DNA of 5,458 bases from JACDHQ01 sp036401195 (GTDB lineage Bacteria; Gemmatimonadota; Gemmatimonadetes; Gemmatimonadales; Gemmatimonadaceae), in contig DASWVQ010000332.1 in the NCBI GenBank assembly GCA_036401195.1, forward strand, positions 1 to 5,458, read 5' to 3'. The position numbers and the translations under genes were made by a program. Positions 1 through 5,458 of the stretch are shown piece after piece (position 1 is the first letter of the stretch; the number at the start of each line of letters is the position of its first letter). The notes under the pieces were generated by a model. The model made no database searches. It was not told the origin of the DNA and saw only the letters and a list, made by a program, of their open reading frames with translations.

Positions 1-163
1 CCCGGTGGAGCAGATCGAGCGCGACATCGCGCGCGACTACTTCATGTCGGCCGAGGAAGCGAAGAACTACGGGATCATCGACCAGGTGATCCAGTCGCGC
101 GGCGACCTCGTGGACACCGCCGCGGCGCAGGCGGCCTTCGCGGCCAGCGCCGAAACGCGATAG
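1..163 (+). CDS. clpP: ATP-dependent Clp protease proteolytic subunit, C-terminal 53 residues (partial)
   Basis: Only the 3' end is present; the reading frame begins at base 2 and ends with TAG at 161-163. ClpP is the serine peptidase that forms a double seven-membered ring and degrades proteins fed to it by ClpX or another Clp ATPase in the cytoplasm. The visible sequence starts PVEQIERDIARDYFMSAEEA and continues KNYGIIDQVI, which is the hallmark ClpP C-terminus. By alignment with E. coli ClpP, the Asp in RDYFMSA (codon 35-37) is the catalytic-triad Asp; the Ser and His lie upstream of the window. The tail after QVIQSRG is alanine-rich and ends SAETR, slightly longer than in E. coli. The partner ATPase gene clpX follows 184 bp downstream, the common arrangement. 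Identity is firm; nothing can be said about the promoter or the N-terminus. Confidence 0.96.
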   Translation, partial: PVEQIERDIARDYFMSAEEAKNYGIIDQVIQSRGDLVDTAAAQAAFAASAETR

Positions 164-181
164 CGCGTTGTCATTTCCCGG

Positions 182-209
182 CGGGGCGTCGGGGAAACCC
201 GGCGCCCCG
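182..209 (+). terminator. Perfect 12-bp hairpin with GAAA tetraloop after clpP (terminator-like or attenuator, no U tract)
   Basis: Bases 182-193 (CGGGGCGTCGGG) pair fully with 198-209 (CCCGGCGCCCCG), with one T-G wobble, around the GNRA-type loop GAAA. It begins 19 bases after the clpP stop. No T-run follows on either strand, so it is not a canonical intrinsic terminator. It could be a partial terminator, a 3'-end stabiliser, or a processing barrier that sets the clpP:clpX mRNA ratio. The structure is seen directly; the role is inferred. Confidence 0.6.
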
Positions 210-253
210 TCGTGCGTCCTACCCTATGGTTCCCGGCCGGACCCCCGCGTTGC

Positions 254-281
254 TTGACCGGGTCTGCCGCGGTCGTTAACT
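254..281 (+). promoter_or_regulatory. Candidate sigma-70-type promoter for clpX
   Basis: TTGACC at 254-259 matches five of six bases of the TTGACA -35 consensus. Sixteen bases later TTAACT (276-281) is a weak -10 match in one of the few AT-containing patches of this gap. Transcription would start near 288, giving a leader of about 60 bases before the clpX ATG. A competing -10-like box, TATGGT at 225-230, lies just after the hairpin but has no -35 partner. If real, this promoter lets clpX be expressed apart from clpP. Confidence 0.35.
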
Positions 282-335
282 GTACGTGTGGGGCTTCCCG
301 CCCCCAGGCGCCCCGCGGGGCGCGCTTCACCGATC

Positions 336-342
336 AGGTTGG
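336..342 (+). promoter_or_regulatory. Weak ribosome binding site of clpX
   Basis: AGGTTGG lies five bases before the ATG at 348, with the AGG core nine bases upstream. It is a poor Shine-Dalgarno match but the only purine-rich stretch near the start. It supports ATG 348 over the in-frame GTG at 288, whose extra 20 residues do not resemble any ClpX N-terminus. Confidence 0.4.
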
Positions 343-347
343 CTCCC

Positions 348-1589
<1,242 letters not shown>

Positions 1590-1595
1590 CCGGCA

Positions 1596-1618
1596 GCGGC
1601 GGCCCCCCGGGCCGCCGC
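1596..1618 (+). terminator. GC-only hairpin directly after clpX
   Basis: GCGGCGGCCC (1596-1605) pairs perfectly with GGGCCGCCGC (1609-1618) around a three-base CCC loop, six bases after the clpX stop. There is no T-run, so it is probably an auxiliary or 3'-protective stem ahead of the true terminator at 1637-1673. Confidence 0.55.
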
Positions 1619-1636
1619 CCGTTGCGGTTCCATCAT

Positions 1637-1673
1637 CGGCGTGGTGCCCTCGGGCGCCACGCCGTTGTTTTTT
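1637..1673 (+). terminator. Rho-independent terminator of the clpX transcript
   Basis: CGGCGTGGTGCC (1637-1648) pairs over 12 bp, with one T-G wobble, with GGCGCCACGCCG (1653-1664) around the tetraloop CTCG. TTGTTTTTT follows at 1665-1673. This is the only T-run of this kind in the window and a textbook intrinsic terminator. It implies that clpX transcripts end here and that lon, 436 bp further on, needs its own promoter. Confidence 0.92.
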
Positions 1674-1770
1674 CGGGTCGTCGGTGCGGCGGACACTGGC
1701 CACTCAGACCGACACTGCCGGACACGGAAACGCACGGACGCGGCTGCGCCGCGACACGGAAACGCACTGA

Positions 1771-1922
1771 ACGCTCCCAACCCGTTCGGCGCTCCCAGCC
1801 CCCGGGGCCGGCGAAGAAGATCCTTGGTGGGCTCCTCGGCGCGGGGAGCGCCGTGCGCCAGTACGAACACACCAAGGTTCATGATGTGCCGGTGCATGGA
1901 GCTCACACGGCGCACGGAGGGG
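1771..1922. other. Unique core of the composite repeat, with crossing inverted repeats
   Basis: These 152 bases lie between the inverted arms and hold no credible gene. CGGCGCTCCC (1787-1796) is complementary to GGGAGCGCCG (1844-1853), and CCTTGGTG (1822-1829) to CACCAAGG (1870-1877). The two pairs interleave, so both together would make a pseudoknot. At the right edge CGCACGGA (1911-1918) and TCCGTGCG (1923-1930) form a perfect 8-bp hairpin with a GGGG loop. Whether it is transcribed is unknown. Confidence 0.45.
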
Positions 1923-1967
1923 TCCGTGCGTTCCTGTGCCGCGGCGCAGCCGCGTCTGTGCGTTTCC

Positions 1968-2054
1968 GTGTCCGGCAGTATCCGTCTGAGTGGCCCGTGT
2001 CCGGCAGTATCGGTCTGAGTGGCCGGCGTCCGGCAGTGTCGGTCCGAGTGGCTG
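1968..2054. repeat. Three tandem copies of a 29-bp unit upstream of lon
   Basis: Units lie at 1968-1996, 1997-2025 and 2026-2054 with no spacers. Each begins GTGTCCGGCAGT (GCG in unit 3) and ends GAGTGGC plus two bases. Units 1 and 2 differ at two positions; unit 3 is more diverged. A single inverted unit plus a fragment of a second lies in the left arm (1690-1724), so the array grew on the lon side only. It ends 42 bp before the proposed lon -10 box. Confidence 0.9.
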
Positions 2055-2096
2055 GTCGGGCGGCAGGCCCGCCACCCGGGAGCCGCCGCCCCGCGT

Positions 2097-2102
2097 TACA
2101 TT
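2097..2102 (+). promoter_or_regulatory. Candidate -10 box of a leaderless lon transcript
   Basis: TACATT fits four of six positions of TATAAT and lies in a short AT-rich patch (GTTACATTTT) within very GC-rich DNA. It ends six bases before the lon ATG, which would put the transcription start at or within a base or two of the A of ATG. No Shine-Dalgarno sequence precedes the ATG, consistent with leaderless translation. No clear -35 is seen. Confidence 0.45.
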
Positions 2103-2108
2103 TTCGGG

Positions 2109-4667
2109 ATGGCCCCGGACCCGCACACCCGCCTCCCCGTCCTCCCCCTCCGCGACGTCGTCCTCTTCCCGCACGTCGTCATGCCCCTCCTCGTGGGGCG
2201 GCAGGGATCGCTGGCGGCGGTGGAGACGGCGACCAGCGAAGAGCAGCTCGTCTTCCTCGTGGCCCAGCGCAGCGCCGAGGTCAACGAGCCCGCGGCGGCC
2301 GACCTCCACCGGGTGGGGGTCGCCGCGCGCATCCTCCAGGTGTCGCGCCTCCCCAACGGCACCATGCGCGTCCTCGTGGAGGGGATCGCCCGCGCCCGCG
2401 TCACCCGCTACACCCCCGCGTCGGGCTTCCTCCGCGCGGTGATCGACGAGCTCTCCCCCGACGTTCCGGAGGGGGAGGACGAGCAGGTGCTCGGCCGGCG
2501 CGCCCTCTCGCTGTTCGAGGAGTACGTGTCGCTCAACCGGCGGCTTCCTGCCGAGGTGGTGTCGCTGGTCCAGGGGACCGATTCCCTCCCCCGCCAGGCC
2601 TTCGGCATCGCCGCGCACCTGGGGATCCGCCTCGAATCGAAGCAGGAGCTGCTGGAGACCCCCTCCCTCGCCGCCTTCCTTCGCCGGCTCGGGGAGCTGC
2701 TCTCGAGCGAGATCGAGCTCCTCCGGCTCGAGCGGAAGATCGAGGACGACGTGCGCGGCTCGCTCTTCCAGAACCAGCGCGAGTTCTACCTCCAGGAGCA
2801 GCTCAAGGCGATCCACCGGGAGCTGGGGGAGGAGGAGGGGGAGGACACCGAGGAGCTGGAGCGGCAGCTGGCCGCGCGGCACCTCCCCGAGGCGGTCCAC
2901 GCGCGGGCGATGCGCGAGGTGCGCAAGCTGCGCCGGATGTCGCCCCTCTCCCCCGAGTCCACGGTGGCGCGCAACTACCTGGACTGGATCGTGGGGCTCC
3001 CCTGGACCGAGCGCACCGACGACGTGCTCGACGTGACGCACGCGCGCCAGGTGCTCGACGAGGACCACTACGGGCTGGACGAGGTGAAGGACCGCATCCT
3101 CGACTACATCGGGGTGCTCTCGCTCGTGCACAAGATGGAAGGGCCGATCCTCTGCCTGGTGGGGCCGCCGGGGGTGGGCAAGACCTCGCTGGGCCGCTCG
3201 ATCGCGCGCGCCCTGGGGCGGAAGTTCGTGCGCATGTCGCTGGGCGGGGTGCGCGACGAGGCGGAGATCCGGGGCCACCGGCGCACCTACGTGGGGGCGC
3301 TGCCCGGGCGCGTGATCCAGGCGATGCGGCGCGCCGAGGTGGTGAACCCGGTGATCCTGCTCGACGAGATCGACAAGCTGGGGACCGACTATCGCGGCGA
3401 TCCCGGGGCGGCGCTCCTCGAGGTGCTCGACCCGGAGCAGAACAGGGCCTTCAACGACCACTACCTCGAGGTGGACTACGACCTCTCGCAGGTGCTGTTC
3501 GTGACGACGGCGAACTACCTGCCGCAGATCCCCGAGGCGCTGCGCGACCGCATGGAGACCATCCGGCTCTCCGGCTACCTGGACCAGGAGAAGTACGAGA
3601 TCGCGCGCCGCTTCCTCGTGCCGAAGCAGCTGCGGCAGAACGGGCTCGATCCCGCGGAAGTCACGCTGGCGCCCGAGGTGATCCCCGCGATCGTGCATGG
3701 CTACACGCGCGAGGCGGGGGTGCGCGAGCTGGAGCGGCGCATCAGCCGGCTGGCGCGGAAGCTGGCGCGGAGGAAGGCCGAGGCGATGGTGCTCGGCGCC
3801 CGCAGTCATGAGCGCGATGGCAGTCATCCTGAGCGAAGCGAAGGATCCGGCCCCGCCGCGCCAGCCGGCAGTCATCCTGAGCGAAGCGAAGGACCTGGCT
3901 CTGGAGCCCGGAGGCCAGATCCTTCGGCTGCGCCTCAGGATGACTTCGAGGGCACGCCTCAGGATGACTTCAACGTCGGCGACTTCAACGTCGGCGACTT
4001 CACGGTCGCCGCCGCGGACCTGAAGGAGCTGCTCGGCACCGCCCCCTACGATCCCGCGGGCCTCACCCTCGAGGACAAGGTCGGCGTCGCCACCGGGCTC
4101 GCCTACACCTCCGTGGGAGGCGAGGTGCTCGAGATCGAGGTGTCCTCGGTGGGCGGGCGCGGGAAGATCCAGCTCACCGGCACCCTCGGCGACGTGATGA
4201 AGGAGTCGGCGTCGGCGGCGATCTCGTACGCGCGGCAGCGCGCGACGACGCTCGGCATCCCGCGCGACTTCTACAAGACGCGCGACATCCACGTGCACAT
4301 CCCCGCCGGCGCCACGCCCAAGGACGGGCCCTCGGCGGGGATCGCCATCGCCACCGCGATCATCAGCGCGCTGGCGGGCGTGCCGGTGCGTGGCGACGTG
4401 GCGATGACCGGGGAGATCACCCTGCGCGGCCGCGTGCTCCCCATCGGGGGGCTCAAGGAGAAGGCGGTGGCGGCGCACCGCAACCGCATCGCCAACGTGA
4501 TCATCCCGCACGAGAACCTGCGCGACCTCGACGAGCTGCCGGAGGAGGTGCGCCGCGGGCTGCGCTTCCACGCGGTGCGCACGATGGACGAGGTGCTCGC
4601 GGTGGCGCTCACGCGGCCGGTGGCGCCGGCCGCGGACGAGGAGCAGCCGTCGGTGCTCACGCACTAG
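2109..4667 (+). CDS. lon: ATP-dependent protease Lon (LonA type) with repeat-derived in-frame insertion
   Basis: This 852-residue protein is a homo-oligomeric cytoplasmic AAA+ serine protease that degrades misfolded and regulatory proteins. The N-terminal substrate-binding domain begins LPVLPLRDVVLFPHVVMP and spans roughly residues 1-185, followed by a charged helical, coiled-coil-like stretch (about 190-255). The AAA+ module has Walker A GPPGVGKT (352-359), Walker B VILLDE (415-420), sensor 1 in TTANYLP, the arginine finger in ALRDRME and sensor 2 in EAGVRELER (Arg539). The protease domain carries catalytic Ser742 in PKDGPSAG and Lys785 in GGLKEK, spaced 43 residues apart as in E. coli. The length exceeds the roughly 780-820 usual for LonA because about 65 residues (near 565-629) are inserted between the last AAA+ lid helix (RKAEAMVLGA) and the strand FTVAAADLKELLG. 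The insert is translated from palindromic repeats. The start at 2109 places the family N-terminus correctly; an upstream in-frame ATG at 2019 would translate repeat DNA. lon lies after a terminator and probably leads an operon with engB. Confidence 0.98.
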   Translation: MAPDPHTRLPVLPLRDVVLFPHVVMPLLVGRQGSLAAVETATSEEQLVFLVAQRSAEVNEPAAADLHRVGVAARILQVSRLPNGTMRVLVEGIARARVTRYTPASGFLRAVIDELSPDVPEGEDEQVLGRRALSLFEEYVSLNRRLPAEVVSLVQGTDSLPRQAFGIAAHLGIRLESKQELLETPSLAAFLRRLGELLSSEIELLRLERKIEDDVRGSLFQNQREFYLQEQLKAIHRELGEEEGEDTEELERQLAARHLPEAVHARAMREVRKLRRMSPLSPESTVARNYLDWIVGLPWTERTDDVLDVTHARQVLDEDHYGLDEVKDRILDYIGVLSLVHKMEGPILCLVGPPGVGKTSLGRSIARALGRKFVRMSLGGVRDEAEIRGHRRTYVGALPGRVIQAMRRAEVVNPVILLDEIDKLGTDYRGDPGAALLEVLDPEQNRAFNDHYLEVDYDLSQVLFVTTANYLPQIPEALRDRMETIRLSGYLDQEKYEIARRFLVPKQLRQNGLDPAEVTLAPEVIPAIVHGYTREAGVRELERRISRLARKLARRKAEAMVLGARSHERDGSHPERSEGSGPAAPAGSHPERSEGPGSGARRPDPSAAPQDDFEGTPQDDFNVGDFNVGDFTVAAADLKELLGTAPYDPAGLTLEDKVGVATGLAYTSVGGEVLEIEVSSVGGRGKIQLTGTLGDVMKESASAAISYARQRATTLGIPRDFYKTRDIHVHIPAGATPKDGPSAGIAIATAIISALAGVPVRGDVAMTGEITLRGRVLPIGGLKEKAVAAHRNRIANVIIPHENLRDLDELPEEVRRGLRFHAVRTMDEVLAVALTRPVAPAADEEQPSVLTH
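3802..3995. repeat. Palindromic repeat cluster inserted in frame within lon
   Basis: Two near-identical forward copies lie at 3819-3848 and 3867-3895. Both carry GGCAGTCATCCTGAG followed by CGAAGCGAAGGA. A degenerate forward fragment (GCAGTCAT then GAGCGCGATG) precedes them at 3802-3818. An inverted copy lies at 3918-3947 (GATCCTTCG then CTCAGGATGAC) and a partial inverted copy at 3955-3971. In the lon frame the forward copies read SHPERSEG and the inverted copies read PQDDF. Repeats with these arms are, to my knowledge, dispersed and normally intergenic in many GC-rich bacteria. Only the frame used by lon is needed here; another frame of the same repeat contains TGA. The exact boundary of the insertion needs comparison with homologues. 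Confidence 0.88.
3871..3944 (+). repeat. Long hairpin within the lon coding sequence
   Basis: GTCATCCTGAG (3871-3881) pairs with CTCAGGATGAC (3934-3944) over 11 bp. After an internal loop, CGAAGGACCTGGC (3887-3899) pairs with GCCAGATCCTTCG (3914-3926) with one mismatch, leaving a 14-base loop. In the mRNA this stem would stand between the AAA+ and protease coding parts, where it could slow ribosomes; that effect is inferred. Confidence 0.8.
3966..4010 (+). repeat. 15-bp in-frame tandem repeat at the end of the lon insertion
   Basis: GACTTCAACGTCGGC occurs exactly at 3966-3980 and 3981-3995, and a diverged third copy, GACTTCACGGTCGCC, at 3996-4010. It encodes DFNVG-DFNVG-DFTVA. The third copy is the likely ancestral lon strand (FTV plus AAADLKELLG), so the first two look like slippage or duplication copies of it. 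Confidence 0.85.
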
Positions 4668-4702
4668 CATCCGTCCCCACCCTCCCCGCACCCACGCACC
4701 CG

Positions 4703-5353
4703 ATGGCCGACCGTCAACGCGCCGACGACCCCCTCGTCATCCGCCAGCTCGAGTTCGTGGGGGGGATGGCGCAGGCGGGGGGCTGGCGCCCCGAGCCCAC
4801 CCTCCCCGAGATCGCCTTCGCCGGCCGGTCGAACGTGGGGAAGTCGTCGCTCATCAACACCCTGCTCCGCCGGAAGAAGATGGTGCGGGTGAGCAACACG
4901 CCGGGACGCACCCGGGAGATCAACTTCTTCCGCGTGAACGAGGCGTTCATGCTCGTGGACCTTCCGGGATACGGCTACGCGCGCGTGTCGAAGGAGGCGC
5001 GCGCCTCGTGGAAGCCGCTGATCGAGGGATACCTGCGCACCAGCCCGCAGCTGCGGGGGATCGTGCAGCTCGTGGACGCGCGCCACGACCCCACGAAGGA
5101 CGACCTGGGGATGCTGGACTTCCTCGCCGACACCGGGATCCCCACCATCCTGGTGGCGACGAAGACGGACAAGCTCAAGCCGCGCGAGCTGTCCGCGCGC
5201 CTGGGGGAGCTTGCGGCGGTGGCCGGGGTAGAGGTGGAGGACGTGCTCCCCTTCAGCTCCGCGACGGGCGCGGGGCGCGACGAGCTCGCGGAGGCGATGA
5301 TGGGACTGCTCGACCAGCCGCACTGGCGCGACGTCGCGGAGGCGGGGGAGTGA
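4703..5353 (+). CDS. engB: Ribosome-biogenesis GTP-binding protein EngB (YsxC/YihA)
   Basis: This 216-residue protein is close to family length (about 195-210) and belongs to the TrmE-Era-EngA-EngB-Septin-like GTPases. It acts in the cytoplasm in late assembly of the 50S ribosomal subunit and is essential in many bacteria. The GTPase motifs are intact: G1 GRSNVGKS (41-48), the G2/switch I region around TPGRTREINFF, G3 DLPGYGYA (86-93), G4 TKTD (153-156) and G5 FSSATG (184-189). GRSNVGKSSLINTLL and DLPGYGYARVS are diagnostic of EngB rather than Era or EngA. It starts 35 bp after lon with no terminator between them, so co-transcription is likely; the lon-engB neighbourhood is seen in several bacterial groups. 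The ATG at 4703 has no Shine-Dalgarno sequence, but alternatives would either clip the N-terminal FVGGMAQ region or fall inside lon. The C-terminus is short (WRDVAEAGE). Confidence 0.97.
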   Translation: MADRQRADDPLVIRQLEFVGGMAQAGGWRPEPTLPEIAFAGRSNVGKSSLINTLLRRKKMVRVSNTPGRTREINFFRVNEAFMLVDLPGYGYARVSKEARASWKPLIEGYLRTSPQLRGIVQLVDARHDPTKDDLGMLDFLADTGIPTILVATKTDKLKPRELSARLGELAAVAGVEVEDVLPFSSATGAGRDELAEAMMGLLDQPHWRDVAEAGE

Positions 5354-5355
5354 GG
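5352..5355 (+). promoter_or_regulatory. Shine-Dalgarno site for the downstream lipoprotein gene
   Basis: GAGG, overlapping the engB stop codon, lies six bases before the ATG at 5362, and GGGGGAG sits just upstream. It favours ATG 5362 over the in-frame GTG at 5350, which would overlap the engB stop as GTGA and add only four residues. Confidence 0.45.
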
Positions 5356-5361
5356 CGGGCA

Positions 5362-5458
5362 ATGCGGCGCGCGGGGCACGCGTCGGCGCGGGCCCTGCTC
5401 CCGCTCGCGTTCCTCCTCGCGGGATGCCGCGGTGGCGCCTCCCCGGCCCCGGCCCCCG
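5362..5458 (+). CDS. Putative lipoprotein, N-terminus only (runs off the window)
   Basis: The visible 32 residues begin MRRAGHASARALLPLAF and continue LLAGCRGGASPAPAP. They form a classic type II signal peptide: a basic n-region, a hydrophobic stretch at about residues 11-20 and the lipobox LAGC with the acceptor Cys at 22, followed by a flexible Gly/Ser/Pro/Ala-rich tether. The product is therefore expected to be exported, diacylated and anchored in a membrane. It starts eight bases after the engB stop, so it is probably the third gene of the lon-engB transcript. Its function cannot be told because the mature domain lies outside the window. A GTG start at 5350 is possible and in the same frame. 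Confidence 0.72.
   Translation, partial: MRRAGHASARALLPLAFLLAGCRGGASPAPAP

Larger units (their letters stand above)
1690..2054. repeat. Composite inverted-repeat element filling the clpX-lon gap
   Basis: The left arm 1690-1752 and right arm 1941-2003 are reverse complements over 63 bases with four mismatches. A weaker inward extension (1753-1770 against 1923-1940) matches 14 of 18. Inside each arm is a six-bp-stem palindrome, CGCGGC-TGC-GCCGCG (1739-1753) and its mate at 1940-1954. Each palindrome is flanked by copies of an 18-bp module, GACACGGAAACGCACGGA (1721-1738; 17/18 copy at 1753-1770; inverted copies at 1955-1972 and, degenerate, 1923-1940). The right arm runs into a three-copy tandem. 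No transposase, convincing target-site duplication or credible ORF is seen. It could be a non-autonomous mobile element (MITE-like), a dispersed extragenic palindromic repeat family, or an exported RNA structure. This element explains essentially all the sequence between the clpX terminator and the lon promoter. Confidence 0.85.

Noticed and set aside
288..347. Upstream GTG start for clpX adding 20 residues
   Set aside because: The extra residues (MGLPAPRRPAG...) are not ClpX-like, lie near the predicted transcription start, and ATG 348 gives the conserved N-terminus.
1641..2018. 125-codon + strand frame in the clpX-lon gap, and an 80-codon frame opposite it (1633-1875)
   Set aside because: Both run through the terminator or the inverted repeats, lack ribosome binding sites and match no recognisable family.
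1968..2054. CRISPR array
   Set aside because: The 29-bp units are directly adjacent with no unique spacers, number only three, and no cas genes are present.
1675..2067. Target-site duplication GGTCG flanking the composite repeat
   Set aside because: GGTCG occurs at 1676-ish and 2054-ish, but five bases in GC-rich DNA, not exactly abutting the arm ends, is not convincing.
2019..2108. Upstream ATG start for lon adding 30 residues
   Set aside because: These codons translate the third 29-bp repeat unit and the promoter region; the Lon N-terminal motif fits a start at 2109.
3786..4010. lon as a frameshifted pseudogene or two split genes
   Set aside because: The frame is open throughout, and Walker A/B, sensor 2, Ser742 and Lys785 are all present in one frame with normal spacing outside the insertion.
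3697..4023. 108-codon frame over the lon insertion containing VILSEAKD twice
   Set aside because: This is the same palindromic repeat read in another frame, a frequent source of false gene calls; the lon frame is continuous with intact domains on both sides.
1704..4691. Very long antisense open frame (995 codons) opposite lon
   Set aside because: It mirrors lon on the other strand, is rich in Arg/His/Leu/Glu low-complexity sequence and resembles no family. Such frames are common opposite GC-rich genes with G/C at third positions.

Overview
This GC-rich bacterial window holds a protein quality-control locus, with every gene on the + strand: the 3' end of clpP, complete clpX, complete lon, complete engB (ysxC/yihA), and the first 97 bases of a lipoprotein gene. 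High GC, weak or absent Shine-Dalgarno sequences, the order clpP-clpX-lon-engB and scattered palindromic repeats fit a Gram-negative-type phylum such as Gemmatimonadota. That placement is an inference from general familiarity and cannot be settled from this window.

Layout: clpP ends at 163. A 184-bp gap to clpX carries a perfect 12-bp hairpin with a GAAA tetraloop and a possible sigma-70-type promoter. clpX (348-1589) has all ClpX landmarks. It is followed by a GC-rich hairpin and then a textbook Rho-independent terminator ending in a T-run at 1673. From 1690 to 2054 the gap holds no gene but a composite repeat element: two ~63-bp inverted arms (59/63 identical), 18-bp modules around small palindromes, a unique core with crossing inverted repeats, and a three-copy tandem of a 29-bp unit on the lon side. 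lon (2109-4667) appears to start at or very near its own mRNA 5' end, with a TACATT box six bases before the ATG. engB follows 35 bp later, probably co-transcribed, and the lipoprotein gene begins 8 bp after engB.

The most unusual feature is inside lon. A cluster of a second, unrelated palindromic repeat (core arms GTCATCCTGAG and CGAAGGATC) sits in frame between the AAA+ module and the protease domain and is translated as about 65 extra residues containing SHPERSEG twice. Reading frame, ATPase motifs and the Ser-Lys catalytic dyad are all intact, so Lon is predicted to be active with a repeat-derived linker.

The genes work together as follows. ClpX unfolds substrates for the ClpP peptidase, Lon is an independent ATP-dependent protease, and EngB is a GTPase needed for large ribosomal subunit assembly. 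The terminator after clpX and the separate lon promoter suggest two transcription units, (clpP-)clpX and lon-engB-lipoprotein. No wholly new multi-gene system is visible; the novelty lies in the repeats.
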